A program made the translations under genes and the position numbers. DNA of 64,000 nt from Lysobacter lycopersici (GTDB lineage: Bacteria > Pseudomonadota > Gammaproteobacteria > Xanthomonadales > Xanthomonadaceae), in assembly GCF_007556775.1 (NCBI RefSeq), contig NZ_CP041742.1, positions 2,494,001 to 2,558,000 on the forward strand, written 5' to 3'. The notes beneath the pieces were generated by a model. It saw only the letters and a list, made by a program, of their open reading frames with translations. It was not told the origin of the DNA and made no database searches. This document shows, piece by piece, positions 26,460 through 38,296 of this stretch (the first letter of the stretch is position 1; every line of letters starts with the position of its first letter).

Positions 26460-28204
<1,745 letters not shown>

Positions 28205-28268
28205 GCGCGGGACATTCGTGGGAAGACGCGCAGTTTAGCGTCTGCGCGCCCGCGGTTATCCTTCCCGC

Positions 28269-29219
28269 ATGGGCATGGCGACGCCGGTCGACGAACTTCC
28301 CGGCGGCGCCGAGGCGCAGCGCCGGACCGCGCTGGTGCGCATGCTGCTCGGCGCCTGCCTGATCGGCAGCAACGGCCTGATGGTGCGGATCAGCGGCTTG
28401 CCGCCGACGGTGTCCGCGTTCTGGCGCATGGCCCTGGCGGGCGTGCTGTTCGCGGCGATGGTGACGTTCTACCGCGGCTGGAAGCCGATTCCTGCGCGGG
28501 CCTGGGCATGGCTGGCGCTGCCGGCCTGCGCCTTCGCCGCCGACCTGTGGCTCTGGCACCGCAGCATCCTGATCGTCGGTCCCGGGCTGGCGACATTGCT
28601 CGGCAACGCGCAGGTGTTCTTCATGGCGCTGGCCGGCGCGCTGCTGTTCGGCGAACGCATCGGTGCGGCCTTCGTCGCCGGGCTGGGGCTGACCGCGTTC
28701 GGCCTGTGGCTGCTGCTCGGCGGCGACTGGGCTTCGCTGCCGGCCGAATACCGTTGGGGCGTGTGGCTGGGGCTGGGCACCGGCGTCTGCTACGCGGTCT
28801 ACAACCTCACGCTCAAGCGCAGCCAGTCCGAAGCCGATTGCGACGCGCCCGGCGCGGCCTCGACCGAACAGGTGCTGTGCATCGCCGCGTTCGGCACCGC
28901 GCTGCTGCTCGGCATCGTCGTGCGCGCCGAAGGCCATTCCTTCGCCATCCCGGACCTGCGCACGCTCGCCATCCTGCTGGCGTTGGCCGGCATTGGCCAT
29001 TGCCTCGCGTGGAGCCTGATCTCGCGGGCGATGGCCAGGTTGCCGGTCACGCTGGTCGGCCTGTTGCTGCTGTTGCAGCCGCTGGTCGCGTTCCTGCTGG
29101 ACGTGCTGGTGCTGCACCACGATGCCAGTGGGCGGGAATGGCTGGGATTGGGCGTCGCGCTGGCCGGGATTTTCGTCGCGGGAATGAAAAAGCGACCGAT
29201 TTCCGAGCCGATCGCCTGA
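28269..29219 (+). CDS. EamA/DMT-family transporter
   Basis: This encodes 316 residues with about ten hydrophobic segments in two EamA repeats (about 25-155 and 170-305). Members export amino acids, metabolites or drugs across the inner membrane; no substrate can be assigned. FGERIG at the end of the first repeat and LLQPLVAFLLDVL in the second are typical. It lies 66 bp upstream of msrA on the same strand. Confidence 0.9.
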   Translation: MGMATPVDELPGGAEAQRRTALVRMLLGACLIGSNGLMVRISGLPPTVSAFWRMALAGVLFAAMVTFYRGWKPIPARAWAWLALPACAFAADLWLWHRSILIVGPGLATLLGNAQVFFMALAGALLFGERIGAAFVAGLGLTAFGLWLLLGGDWASLPAEYRWGVWLGLGTGVCYAVYNLTLKRSQSEADCDAPGAASTEQVLCIAAFGTALLLGIVVRAEGHSFAIPDLRTLAILLALAGIGHCLAWSLISRAMARLPVTLVGLLLLLQPLVAFLLDVLVLHHDASGREWLGLGVALAGIFVAGMKKRPISEPIA

Positions 29220-29285
29220 TTGGAGCGGCTTGATCGGCGAGCGGACCGCCCGCACATCGGCTGCATCACACGCGAGGAGAACGAC

Positions 29286-29942
<657 letters not shown>

Positions 29943-30333
29943 GCCGGCATTTCGCCGGCGAAATACTGGCACCAGTACTGGATTTCGCTGCTCTTGCTCG
30001 GTTCGTACACCGAGTGGAAACCGGTGAAACCGTAAGTCTCGCTGCGCGTATCGAAGGGCGGGTACCACGTGGCCTGGTGGATCGGCACCGGCGTACCGGT
30101 GGAGACGCCGTAGACATAGGCCTTGATCGATTCGCCTGTCACCGGCAACTTCGCGTACACCAGCTTGAATTCGAAATAGCGCCCGATCTTCACGTTTTCG
30201 CCGCGATACGGATCGCTGGTCGGCGTCGCGTCGACGGTGAAGTTCTCGCCGCCGTAGATGACGTGGCAGCGCACGCCCGTGGCCATTGCGTCGGTGCAGG
30301 CCAGCGCCAGCAATGCGAACGCGGTGATGCGTT

Positions 30334-31326
30334 TCATGGCGCGCCCTCGCATGTGCGGATGTCCTTGTCGCCGGCGCGACCGCAGGGGCTCGGCTTGTCG
30401 AACGCGGGATGCGGAACGCCGTCGCCGTCGAGTTTCGCCACGTAGGTGCGCCATGTGCGCACGCCGTCGCGGCCGATGCGCGCCGACAGCACCCAGCCGG
30501 TCGTGGTCGCCTCGGTGTCGAAGCTGTTGAACAGGAAATTGCCGAGGCTGTAGATGATCGGCTTGCCCTTGTACATTTCCGCGCCCTGGGTCACGTGCGG
30601 ATGGCCGCCGACCACCATGTCGGCGCCGGCATCGATCATCCGCCGCGCGAATTCGCGCAGGCGCGGGCTGGGGTTCGGTTCTTCCTCCCAGCCCCAGTGC
30701 ATGTACGGGATCACGATGTCCGCGTGGTAAACCCTGCGCGCGGCGGCGATGTCCTCGATCACCTGGTCGTCCTCGCCGCTCCAGGCCACGCCGGGCAGGT
30801 GCGCGCCGGCCTCGAACGAGCGCGGCTTGAACTCGACGTAACCGAGCAGGGCGATGCGAATGCCGTTGCGTTCGAGGATCACCGGCTTGTGCGCTTCGGC
30901 CAAGTCGTCGCCGCCGCCGAAGAAAGGCAGGCCGGCCTTGCGCATCAGCCCGAGTTCCTCGGCGAAGGCGGCCTTGCCGAAATCGCCGGAATGGTTGTTC
31001 GCCACCGACATCGCGTCGAAATGCTTCTTCAGCACCGGCAACACGTCCGGGTCGGCGCGGAAGGTGAAGGGCTTGATCTCGGCCGTGCCACCGGTGGCGA
31101 CCACGCATTCGAGGTTGCCGATGCGCAGGTCGTGCTTTTGCAGCAGCGCGTTGAACGGTTCGAACGGATCGACGCCTTTCGCGATGAGTTGTCCGGGGAT
31201 CTCGGCCACCATCACGTCGCCGACGAAGACGATGTCGACTTCGCCGTGCGCCGCGGAAACCGGCATCGCGGGGAGCGCCAGGGCCAGCGCGCACGGCAGC
31301 AGGAAGCGTTTCAAGGCCGGCATCAT
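30334..31326 (-). CDS. CapA/PgsA-family metallophosphatase-like exported protein
   Basis: This encodes 330 residues. Signal peptide about 1-25 (FLLPCALALALPAMPVSA) followed by a PGA_cap domain of the calcineurin-like fold. Motifs: DIVFVGDVMVAE near residue 30, GNLECVV, NNHSGDFG, GYVEFK, MHWGWEEEPN and GGHPHVTQGAEMY, in the order known for the CapA poly-gamma-glutamate family. No capsule genes are near, so the role is open; such proteins may act on cell-wall or polyanionic substrates. ATG 31323 is an equally valid start. Confidence 0.88.
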   Translation of the reverse strand: MMPALKRFLLPCALALALPAMPVSAAHGEVDIVFVGDVMVAEIPGQLIAKGVDPFEPFNALLQKHDLRIGNLECVVATGGTAEIKPFTFRADPDVLPVLKKHFDAMSVANNHSGDFGKAAFAEELGLMRKAGLPFFGGGDDLAEAHKPVILERNGIRIALLGYVEFKPRSFEAGAHLPGVAWSGEDDQVIEDIAAARRVYHADIVIPYMHWGWEEEPNPSPRLREFARRMIDAGADMVVGGHPHVTQGAEMYKGKPIIYSLGNFLFNSFDTEATTTGWVLSARIGRDGVRTWRTYVAKLDGDGVPHPAFDKPSPCGRAGDKDIRTCEGAP

Positions 31327-31357
31327 GGCGCGAACCCACCTGCGGCGCGCACCGCCG

Positions 31358-32005
31358 TCACTCGCGGGAAATGGAGCAGACGTAAACCACTTCGCAGGCA
31401 CCGCTGCCGGTGTCTTCGCGGGTCAGCGAGCTGCGCCAGTGCCAGCCATCGCTCGCATCGACCTGCACCAGCCAGCCATCGATGCGCACGCGCTGGCCCG
31501 GGCGGACCGCATGCAGCGCCGCGGCAACGGTCGGGTCGGCAGGAATCATGTGCATGTTCGCGCTTGATCGGATGATCTCCCGGGGTGGAATCGGCGGATC
31601 GCCGCGCCAGCGATAGCGGTACCAGCGCGAGGATTGCCTGATGTCGAGACGATCGAGCACGGCATCATCCCCCATGCGGCCCCAGCCGAGGGCGAGGTCG
31701 GTTGGCGAGAACTCGGCTTCGCGGCCGAAGCCGTAGTCCTTGCGCGACAGGACGCGCGCTTCCACGCTGAAGCCGGCCAGCGGTTGCAGGCTCGCATCCT
31801 CGAGCCGGAACGGCGCGAGCGAGGCGGGCACGTCGCTCTGCAGCGGTGGCGCGCCGCGTGCGACCAGCGGCGGCAACGGGCAACCGGCGTACGCCGTTCC
31901 GTCGACGTGTTTCGGCGGCGCGGGCACGCGCGGCGAATGCGGCGAAAACCACCAGCCGGCCAGGCCCAGCACGACCATGGCAATCAGGACGTTGCGCAGG
32001 TTCAT
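31358..32005 (-). CDS. membrane-anchored protein downstream of oxyR (orfX position)
   Basis: This encodes 215 residues with one N-terminal hydrophobic segment (about 4-20) and a periplasmic part. Composition is rich in Arg, Trp and Pro, with WYRYRWRGDPPIPP and two late cysteines. I know no biochemical function. It starts 9 bp after the oxyR stop, the place where Xanthomonas has orfX in its ahpF-oxyR-orfX operon; whether it is the same gene needs comparison. Confidence 0.75.
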   Translation of the reverse strand: MNLRNVLIAMVVLGLAGWWFSPHSPRVPAPPKHVDGTAYAGCPLPPLVARGAPPLQSDVPASLAPFRLEDASLQPLAGFSVEARVLSRKDYGFGREAEFSPTDLALGWGRMGDDAVLDRLDIRQSSRWYRYRWRGDPPIPPREIIRSSANMHMIPADPTVAAALHAVRPGQRVRIDGWLVQVDASDGWHWRSSLTREDTGSGACEVVYVCSISRE

Positions 32006-32014
32006 GCGCGCAGG

Positions 32015-32965
32015 CTAGATGCGCTTCGCCTTCGATGCACGCGCTTTCTTCGGCACCGGCAAGTCGACCGCGAGCAGTTCCCGCGGCAGGCGCTTGAACT
32101 CGGCGGCGAGTTGCATGAGGAACCCGGACATCGCCGAACTGCGGCGCCAGAGCATCGCGATGCGCCGGCTCGGTTGCGGGTCGCGGAACGGCAGCAGGCG
32201 GATCGCATCGGACTGCGCCACCGGCGGCTTCACCGCCAGCGAGGGCAGCAGGGTCACGCCGACGTTGGCCGCGACCATCTGCCGCAGCGTTTCCAGGCTG
32301 GTGGCGCGGAAGCCGCCGTTCTCGCCGGCGCCGGCCGTGCGGCAGACGTCCAGTGCCTGGTCGCGCAGGCAATGCCCGTCCTCGAGCAGCAGCAGGGTCT
32401 GCGACGACAGGTCGTCGAGCGCGAGCGGGCCGTGGCCCGCGAGCGGATGCGATTCCGGCACCGCGAGCAGGAAGGGTTCCTCGAACAGGAATTCCGCGTG
32501 CAACTGGTCGTCGTGGACCGGCAGCGCGAGCAACGCGGCATCGAGCGCGCCGTCACGCAGTCGCTGCAGCAGTACGTCGCTCTTTTCCTCGACCAGCAGC
32601 AATTCCAGTTGCGGGAAACGCTCGCGGATGCGCGGCACTACGTGGGGCAGCAAATACGGCCCGAGCGTGGGGAACAGGCCGAGGCGCACGGTGCCGGCTT
32701 CGGGATCGCGGCTGCGGCGCGCGACTTCGGACATCTGCTCGACCTCGGCGATGATCCGGCGCGCGCGTTCGACCACTTCGCGCCCGACCGGCGTCAGCAT
32801 CACCTTGCGCGGCGCGCGTTCGACCAGCGCCACGCCGAGTTCTTCTTCCAGTTTCTTGATTTGCGTCGACAGCGTCGGCTGGCTGACGAAACTGGCGTCG
32901 GCAGCCTTGCCGAAATGGCGGTGGTCGGCGAGCGCGACGAGGTATTTCAGGTCGCGCAGGTTCAC
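32015..32965 (-). CDS. oxyR: hydrogen-peroxide-sensing LysR-type regulator OxyR
   Basis: This encodes 316 residues: LysR winged-helix domain (1-60, SQPTLSTQIKKLEEELG) and sensor domain. The redox pair falls at Cys199 and Cys208 inside GHCLRDQALDVC, the same numbers as in E. coli OxyR, where they form the activating disulfide. It starts at GTG 32965, overlapping the VOC gene stop as GTGA. It sits in the same direction downstream of ahpC and ahpF, which it should activate, giving feedback on its own transcription if they share a message. Confidence 0.96.
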   Translation of the reverse strand: MNLRDLKYLVALADHRHFGKAADASFVSQPTLSTQIKKLEEELGVALVERAPRKVMLTPVGREVVERARRIIAEVEQMSEVARRSRDPEAGTVRLGLFPTLGPYLLPHVVPRIRERFPQLELLLVEEKSDVLLQRLRDGALDAALLALPVHDDQLHAEFLFEEPFLLAVPESHPLAGHGPLALDDLSSQTLLLLEDGHCLRDQALDVCRTAGAGENGGFRATSLETLRQMVAANVGVTLLPSLAVKPPVAQSDAIRLLPFRDPQPSRRIAMLWRRSSAMSGFLMQLAAEFKRLPRELLAVDLPVPKKARASKAKRI

Positions 32966-33387
32966 GTCGACGGGCCCTTGAGCTCGATGGTGTTGCCATC
33001 GGGGTCGTCGAAGTACAGCGAAGGGCCATCGCCTTCGGCGCCGAAGTTGTTCGAGGCCGGGCCGTGCGGCGCGAGTCCGTGCGCGGCGAGGTGGGCGACG
33101 ATCGCGGCTTCGTCGAAGGGTTCGATGCGCAGGCACAGGTGGTCGACGTTGCGCGCTTCCTTGCCTGCGGCTGCGCCGCCACGCGATCCGAGTTTCCCGT
33201 CCACCGACACCAGGTCGATCATCGATGCGCCCGCGCGCAGGTGGCGCAGGCCGAGGTCGTCGCGCCGACGCACGACTTCGCAGCCGAGCAGGTCGCGGTA
33301 GAACGCTTCGGCGCGATCGAGGTCGCGCACGCGCAGCACGATGTGGTCGATGCGCTGGACCGCGAACGGCGATGCAGACCGGTCCAT
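32962..33387 (-). CDS. VOC-superfamily protein (glyoxalase/dioxygenase fold)
   Basis: This encodes 141 residues with the two beta-alpha-beta-beta-beta modules of the vicinal oxygen chelate fold. DHIVLRVRDLDRAEAFYRDLLGCE begins module one, and VDHLCLRIE and LYFDDPDGNTIEL belong to module two, supplying likely metal ligands (His, His, Glu). It lies 3 bp after ahpF and overlaps oxyR by 4 bp. Its place inside a peroxide-stress operon suggests detoxification of a reactive carbonyl or thiol product; the substrate is unknown. Confidence 0.9.
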   Translation of the reverse strand: MDRSASPFAVQRIDHIVLRVRDLDRAEAFYRDLLGCEVVRRRDDLGLRHLRAGASMIDLVSVDGKLGSRGGAAAGKEARNVDHLCLRIEPFDEAAIVAHLAAHGLAPHGPASNNFGAEGDGPSLYFDDPDGNTIELKGPST

Positions 33388-33390
33388 GAC

Positions 33391-34989
33391 TCAGGCCGCC
33401 TTCGCCTCGGATTCGGCCGGCGCCGAATGCCGGATGAGGAAATCGAAGGCGGACAAGGCCGCGGTCGAGCCCGCGCCCATCGCAACGACAATTTGCTTGA
33501 ACGGTTCCGTGGTCGCATCGCCGGCGGCGAACACGCCCGGCACGCTGGTGTGGCCGCGGTCGTCGATGACGATTTCGCCGCGCGGCGAGAGTTCCACCGC
33601 GCCCTTCAACCATTCGGTATTCGGCAGCAGGCCGATCTGCACGAACACGCCGGCCAGGTCGACCGCGCGTGTTTCGCCGCTGCTGCGGTCGGTGAAATGC
33701 AGCGACTGCAGCTTGCTGCCGTCGCCGCGCATTTCCGTGGTTTGCGCGTTCACGTGCACGGTCGCGTTCGGAAGACTCTTGAGCTTGCGCTGCAGCACGT
33801 CGTCCGCGCGCAGCTTGCCGTCGAATTCGAGCAGGGTGACGTGCTCGACGATGCCGGCCAGGTCGATGGCCGCTTCCACGCCGGAATTGCCGCCGCCGAT
33901 CACCGCGACCTTCTTGCCCTTGAACAGCGGGCCGTCGCAGTGCGGGCAGTAGGTCACGCCCTTGTTGCGGTGTTCGCTTTCACCGGGCACGCCGGTCTGG
34001 CGCCAGCGCGCGCCGGGCGAGAGGATCACGGTCTTCGCCTGCAGCGTCGCGCCGCTGTCGAGTTCCACGCCGACCAGCCCGCCTTCGCGTGCCGCAGGAT
34101 GCAGCGCCTTCGCGCGCTGTGCGGTGATGATCTCGACGCCGTACTGGCGCACGTGCGCTTCCAGCGAGGCCGCGAGCTTCGGGCCTTCGGTGTATTCGAC
34201 CGAGGGAAAATTCTCGATCGCCATCGTGTCCAGCACCTGGCCGCCGAAACGTTCGGTGATGATGCCGGTGCGGATGCCCTTGCGCGCGGCGTAGATCGCC
34301 GCCGCCGCGCCGGACGGACCGCCGCCGACGATCAGCACGTCGAACGGCGCCGTGTCCTTCAATGCTTCGGCCGCACGTGCCGCCGCACCGTTGTCGAGCT
34401 TGGCGATGATCTGTTCGATGCTCAAACGTCCCGCATCGAATTCCGTGCCGTTCATGTAGATCGTCGGCACCGAGAGGATTTCCTTGGCCTCGACTTCGGC
34501 CTGGAACAGCGCGCCGTCGATGGCGACGTGTTTGATGCGCGGATTCAGCACGCTCATCGCGTTCAGCGCCTGCACCGTGTCCGGGCAGCTCTGGCAATGC
34601 AGCGACATGTAGGTTTCGAACGCGAGTTGCCCATTTGAAGCCGCGCCGTCCAGCGCGCGCACCTGTTCGGCCAGCGCCTCGTCGATCTTCACCGGATGCC
34701 CGCCGACCTGCAGCAGCGCCAGCACCAGCGAGGTGAATTCATGGCCGAGCGGCACCGCCGCGAAGCCGACTTCGATGTCCGTGCCGGCGCGGCGGATCAG
34801 GAACGAGGGCTTGCGCGCGTCGTCGCCGGTCGTGCGCGAAATCTTCGGCGACAGCGAGGCGATGTCGGCGAGCAGGCCATCGAGTTCGCGCGCGGCGTCG
34901 GAATCGTCGAGCGAGGCGACGAGTTCGATCGGCTGCTGCAGCTTCTCGAGGTAGGCGGCGAGTTGAGTCTTGAGGTCGGCGTCCAACAT
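33391..34989 (-). CDS. ahpF: alkyl hydroperoxide reductase subunit F
   Basis: This is a 532-residue cytoplasmic flavoenzyme passing electrons from NADH to AhpC. N-terminal double thioredoxin-like domain with CQSC at residues 132-135, then a thioredoxin-reductase-like part with FAD motif [11 protein letters not shown] near residue 221, redox centre CPHC at 348-351, and the NAD site [12 protein letters not shown]. All four redox cysteines are present. It lies 143 bp downstream of ahpC across a REP element. Confidence 0.97.
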   Translation of the reverse strand: MLDADLKTQLAAYLEKLQQPIELVASLDDSDAARELDGLLADIASLSPKISRTTGDDARKPSFLIRRAGTDIEVGFAAVPLGHEFTSLVLALLQVGGHPVKIDEALAEQVRALDGAASNGQLAFETYMSLHCQSCPDTVQALNAMSVLNPRIKHVAIDGALFQAEVEAKEILSVPTIYMNGTEFDAGRLSIEQIIAKLDNGAAARAAEALKDTAPFDVLIVGGGPSGAAAAIYAARKGIRTGIITERFGGQVLDTMAIENFPSVEYTEGPKLAASLEAHVRQYGVEIITAQRAKALHPAAREGGLVGVELDSGATLQAKTVILSPGARWRQTGVPGESEHRNKGVTYCPHCDGPLFKGKKVAVIGGGNSGVEAAIDLAGIVEHVTLLEFDGKLRADDVLQRKLKSLPNATVHVNAQTTEMRGDGSKLQSLHFTDRSSGETRAVDLAGVFVQIGLLPNTEWLKGAVELSPRGEIVIDDRGHTSVPGVFAAGDATTEPFKQIVVAMGAGSTAALSAFDFLIRHSAPAESEAKAA

Positions 34990-35060
34990 GGTCTTGCTCC
35001 TGGTTGCGGACAGGCGTCGCCGCTCGGCAACGCGGGGCGCAGAGGTGGAGTGAGAAGGCT

Positions 35061-35120
35061 GGGGTCAGGGCGACGTCGCATCGCCCTCAACCCAACCCTC
35101 TCCCGCGGGGGGAGAGGGTC
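35061..35120. repeat. REP-like repeat between ahpC and ahpF
   Basis: Hairpin CCCTCTCCC GCG GGGGGAGAGGG at about 35097-35118, with an outer GGGTCAGGGCGA / TCGCCCTC pair. It is the same family as 7383-7494 and 8416-8462. It could attenuate or stabilise the ahpC part of the transcript relative to ahpF. Confidence 0.75.
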
Positions 35121-35132
35121 GAACGGGCGGGC

Positions 35133-35696
35133 TTAGATCTTGCCCACCAGGTCCAGCGAAGGCTTGATCGTCTTTTCGCCTTCCTTCCACTTCGCCGGGC
35201 ACACTTCGCCCGGATGGCTGGCGACGAACTGCGCGGCCTTGAGCTTGCGCACGGTTTCGGTGACGTCGCGGGCGATGGCGTTGTCGTGGATTTCCAGCGT
35301 CTTGATCGTGCCGCTCGGGTCGATGACGAAGGTGCCGCGCAGGGCCAGGCCTTCCTCGGGGATCAGCACGTCGAACGCCTTGGACAGCGCGTGGGTCGGG
35401 TCGCCGACCAGCGCGAACTTGGCCTTGCCCACCGCCGGAGAGGTCTCGTGCCAGACCTTGTGCGAGAAATGGGTGTCGGTGGTGACGATGTAGACCTCGG
35501 CGCCGGCCTTCTGGAATTCGCCGTAGTGTTCGGCGGCGTCCTCGATTTCGGTCGGGCAATTGAAGGTGAAGGCGGCCGGCATGAAGATCACCACGGACCA
35601 CTTGCCCTGCAGGTCCTTGTCGGTGACTTCGATGAACTTGCCGTCCTTGAACGCGTTGGCTTTGAACGGCTGGACCTGGGTATTGATCAGGGACAT
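35133..35696 (-). CDS. ahpC: alkyl hydroperoxide reductase subunit C (peroxiredoxin)
   Basis: This is a 187-residue typical 2-Cys peroxiredoxin reducing H2O2 and organic peroxides. The peroxidatic Cys47 is in FTFNCPTE and the resolving Cys166 in GEVCPAKW. Length is standard for the AhpC subfamily. GAGAGG lies 8 bases before the ATG. It is the first gene of the peroxide operon and lies immediately downstream of an OxyR-like operator at 35768-35804. Confidence 0.98.
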   Translation of the reverse strand: MSLINTQVQPFKANAFKDGKFIEVTDKDLQGKWSVVIFMPAAFTFNCPTEIEDAAEHYGEFQKAGAEVYIVTTDTHFSHKVWHETSPAVGKAKFALVGDPTHALSKAFDVLIPEEGLALRGTFVIDPSGTIKTLEIHDNAIARDVTETVRKLKAAQFVASHPGEVCPAKWKEGEKTIKPSLDLVGKI

Positions 35697-35767
35697 TTCG
35701 GAATCCTCTCGTGGGTGGGTGTGGATCGAACGAGCGCCAGCCTAGGCCGGTACCATCGATAATGAAA

Positions 35768-35804
35768 ATCGATTGTTAGAATATGATCGATAGCTTATGG
35801 CTAT
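35768..35804 (-). promoter_or_regulatory. predicted OxyR operator upstream of ahpC
   Basis: The 15-mer ATAGCTTATGGCTAT (35790-35804) matches the OxyR half-site ATAGntnnnanCTAT in 9 of 10 defined positions, and a weaker half-site ATCGATTGTTAGAAT (35768-35782, 6 of 10) lies exactly 7 bp away, the spacing expected for the OxyR tetramer. The whole 35755-35815 stretch is AT-rich against a GC-rich genome. It is about 75-110 bp from the ahpC start and also lies upstream of prmC, which is divergent. Confidence 0.75.
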
Positions 35805-35871
35805 CATAGTCTAGATGGTGGCCGGTTAGCCCGATGCCAAGCCCCGCGACCGCCGCCGCTACCATTTCCCC

Positions 35872-36705
35872 ATGACCCCGGCTCCTTCCAACGTGGCGGC
35901 CCTGTTGGTGCAGGCCCGCCAGCGCCTCGACGCCGCCGATGCCGACCTGCTGCTCGCGCACGTGCTGGGGCGTTCGCGCACCTGGCTGCTGGTCCACGCC
36001 GACGATGCGATCGCAGCGGACGATGCCGCGCGCTACGAAGCGCTGGTCGAACGCCGCATATCCGGCGAACCCGTGGCCTACCTGACCGGTTCGCGCGGGT
36101 TCTGGACGCTGGACCTCGCGGTCACGCCGGCGACCCTGGTTCCGCGCCCGGAAACCGAACTGCTGGTGGAACTCGCGCTGGCGCGGATTCCGGTCGATGT
36201 CGAATTGCGCATCGCCGACCTCGGCACCGGCAGCGGCGCCATCGCGCTGGCGATTGCGAAGGAACGGCCGCGCGCCCATCTCCTCGCCACCGATGCCAGC
36301 GAAGCTGCGCTCGAAGTCGCACGCGGAAACGCGAAGCGCAACGGCATCGGCAATGTCGAATTCCGCCAAGGCGACTGGTTCGCGCCGCTGTCCGGCGAAA
36401 CCTTCGACCTCATCGCCAGCAATCCGCCCTACATCGCGCTCGGCGATCCGCACCTGAGCGAAGGCGATCTGCGCTTCGAACCGCCGTCTGCGTTGTCGTC
36501 CGGCGTCGACGGACTCGACGCGATTCGCAGCATCGTTCGCCATGCGCCGGCGCATCTGTGTACAGGTGGATGGTTACTACTCGAACACGGGTGGGGGCAG
36601 GGCGAAGCGGTGCGCGTGCTGCTGCGCGAAGCGGGATTTGTCGAAATCGCGACCGAACGCGATCTCGAGGGTAGGGATCGGGTGACCTTGGGTCGTCAAC
36701 CATAA
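35872..36705 (+). CDS. prmC: peptide chain release factor N5-glutamine methyltransferase
   Basis: This is a 277-residue SAM-dependent enzyme methylating the glutamine of the GGQ motif in release factors RF1 and RF2. N-terminal helical domain with [43 protein letters not shown] motif [12 protein letters not shown] and the catalytic NPPYI starting at Asn184. It is divergent from ahpC; the shared 175-bp spacer carries the OxyR-like site. Confidence 0.95.
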   Translation: MTPAPSNVAALLVQARQRLDAADADLLLAHVLGRSRTWLLVHADDAIAADDAARYEALVERRISGEPVAYLTGSRGFWTLDLAVTPATLVPRPETELLVELALARIPVDVELRIADLGTGSGAIALAIAKERPRAHLLATDASEAALEVARGNAKRNGIGNVEFRQGDWFAPLSGETFDLIASNPPYIALGDPHLSEGDLRFEPPSALSSGVDGLDAIRSIVRHAPAHLCTGGWLLLEHGWGQGEAVRVLLREAGFVEIATERDLEGRDRVTLGRQP

Positions 36706-36708
36706 AAC

Positions 36709-36788
36709 CGTCGTTCCGGCGAAAGCCGGAATCCAGTTTTGTATTCGAGAAAGCAAGAGCTGGGTCCCGGCTTTCGCCGGGATGACGG
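36709..36788. repeat. REP-like repeat, GTCGTTCCGGCGAAAGCCGG family
   Basis: Two facing hairpins, TTCCGGCGAAAGCCGGAA and TCCCGGCTTTCGCCGGGA, separated by a less conserved centre. The motif CGTCATTCCxGCGAAAGCxGG is frequent between Xanthomonadaceae genes. A degenerate copy lies at 38221-38296. Confidence 0.85.
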
Positions 36789-36830
36789 GCAAAAGCTAGA
36801 ATCCACGCATCCCCCAAATCTGGTTTCCTA

Positions 36831-37775
36831 ATGCGCACGCTCTACCCAGAAATCGCACCGAACCGAACCGGCACGCTGCAGGTCGACGACCGCCATTCGC
36901 TGTACTGGGAGGAGTGCGGCAATCCTGACGGCAAGCCGGTGGTGATGCTGCACGGCGGACCCGGCGCGGGCTGCAGCGACAACATGCGCCGTTTCCACGA
37001 TCCGGCGAAGTACCGCATCGTGCTGTTCGACCAGCGCGGCAGCGGGCGCAGCACGCCGCATGCGGATCTGGTCGACAACACCACCTGGAACCTCGTCGCC
37101 GATATCGAGAAGCTGCGCGAGCTGCTCGGCATCGAACGCTGGCAGGTGTTCGGCGGTTCGTGGGGTTCGACGCTCGCGCTCGCGTACGCGCAGACGCATC
37201 CGCAGCGCGTGACCGAACTGGTGCTGCGCGGCATCTTCATGCTGCGGCGCTGGGAACTGGAATGGTTCTACCAGGAAGGCACGTCCCGGCTTTTCCCGGA
37301 TGCGTGGAAGCATTACGTCGAGCAGATCCCGCCGGAAGAGCGCGGCGACATGATCGCGGCCTACCATCGCCGCCTCACCAGCAGCGACGAAGCGGTGCAG
37401 CTCGCCGCTGCGCAGGCCTGGAGCATCTGGGAAGGCGGCACGAGCTACCTGCGCATCCCGGCCGATTACGCGACCAGCCACGGCGATCCGCGTTTTGCGC
37501 TGGCGTTCGCGGGGATCGAGAACCATTACTTCGTCAACAAGGGTTTCTTCGACGCGGACGATCAGTTGCTGCGCGACGTGCCGAAGATGGCGCACATCCC
37601 CGGCGTGATCGTGCACGGCCGCTACGACGTGGTGTGCCCGGTGCAGAGCGCGTTCGACCTGCACGCGGCGTGGCCGAAGTCCGAACTCCACGTCAGCCCG
37701 GAAGCAGGCCACTCCGCGTTCGAGCCGCAGAACATCGATGCGCTGGTGCGTGCGACGGATGGGTTTGCGGGATAG
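36831..37775 (+). CDS. pip: proline iminopeptidase
   Basis: This is a 314-residue alpha/beta hydrolase removing N-terminal proline from peptides. MLHGGPGAGCSDNMRRFHDP oxyanion region near residue 42 and nucleophile motif GGSWGS with Ser110, the number known for the Xanthomonas enzyme; the final catalytic His is in SPEAGHSAFE. No signal peptide, so it works in the cytoplasm on peptides imported, for example, by the POT symporter. It is followed after 6 bp by a small membrane-protein gene. Confidence 0.96.
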   Translation: MRTLYPEIAPNRTGTLQVDDRHSLYWEECGNPDGKPVVMLHGGPGAGCSDNMRRFHDPAKYRIVLFDQRGSGRSTPHADLVDNTTWNLVADIEKLRELLGIERWQVFGGSWGSTLALAYAQTHPQRVTELVLRGIFMLRRWELEWFYQEGTSRLFPDAWKHYVEQIPPEERGDMIAAYHRRLTSSDEAVQLAAAQAWSIWEGGTSYLRIPADYATSHGDPRFALAFAGIENHYFVNKGFFDADDQLLRDVPKMAHIPGVIVHGRYDVVCPVQSAFDLHAAWPKSELHVSPEAGHSAFEPQNIDALVRATDGFAG

Positions 37776-37781
37776 CGCTGA

Positions 37782-38213
37782 ATGAAAAAGCGGACGTCAA
37801 GATGGCTTTTGGCGATAGCGGTTGTTCTGGCTATCCCGTTGGTTGCCATCGCCGCTTTCTGGTTTGTATCGTTTGGTTCGTGTGGCTCGAATGAAGAGGC
37901 CGTTTCAATGGCGCGTGGACTGTCGCAACAGCGATTGACGCGGCTTTTCGACGATATGCGGGCAATGAGTCGATCTCAAGGACTGGCCCCTCGTTTCCTG
38001 ATCTTCGAAGATGGAAGGAAGGTTCCACCTTCCATCGCCGATTTGCACCCACGCGGACTGACCCTGAGGGATGGAGTGGCGATCATTCATTTGTCTGGAT
38101 GCGTGGACGACAAGGTTTCCTTGCGCATCGGGCCCGATTCGAAGGGCAAGGGAGGGATTTCCCTTGAGCCGGCTGAGGCGAAGGATCCCGTCGTTCTGTG
38201 GACCGAGAAATGA
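37782..38213 (+). CDS. small membrane-anchored protein of unknown function
   Basis: This encodes 143 residues with an N-terminal hydrophobic segment (about 8-30, LLAIAVVLAIPLVAIAAFWFV) and a soluble part with three cysteines (two near the membrane, one in HLSGCVDD). I recognise no family. GC is lower than in the surrounding genes. It is placed 6 bp after pip on the same strand and followed by a REP element. Confidence 0.7.
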   Translation: MKKRTSRWLLAIAVVLAIPLVAIAAFWFVSFGSCGSNEEAVSMARGLSQQRLTRLFDDMRAMSRSQGLAPRFLIFEDGRKVPPSIADLHPRGLTLRDGVAIIHLSGCVDDKVSLRIGPDSKGKGGISLEPAEAKDPVVLWTEK

Positions 38214-38220
38214 TCGTGAT

Positions 38221-38296
38221 TCGTCAAAAAGCATTAGACGCGGGATTGGACAGCCATTCGGCTGTCGGAAGCGACCCGCTTTCGCGGGAATGACGG
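38221..38296. repeat. degenerate REP-like repeat, GTCGTTCCGGCG family
   Basis: The right part CCCGCTTTCGCGGGAATGACGG is a clear copy; the left part (ACGCGGGATTGG, ACAGCCATTCGGCTGT hairpin) is diverged. It lies between two convergent genes; the stop codon of the Nudix gene (38297-38299) directly follows. Confidence 0.7.
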
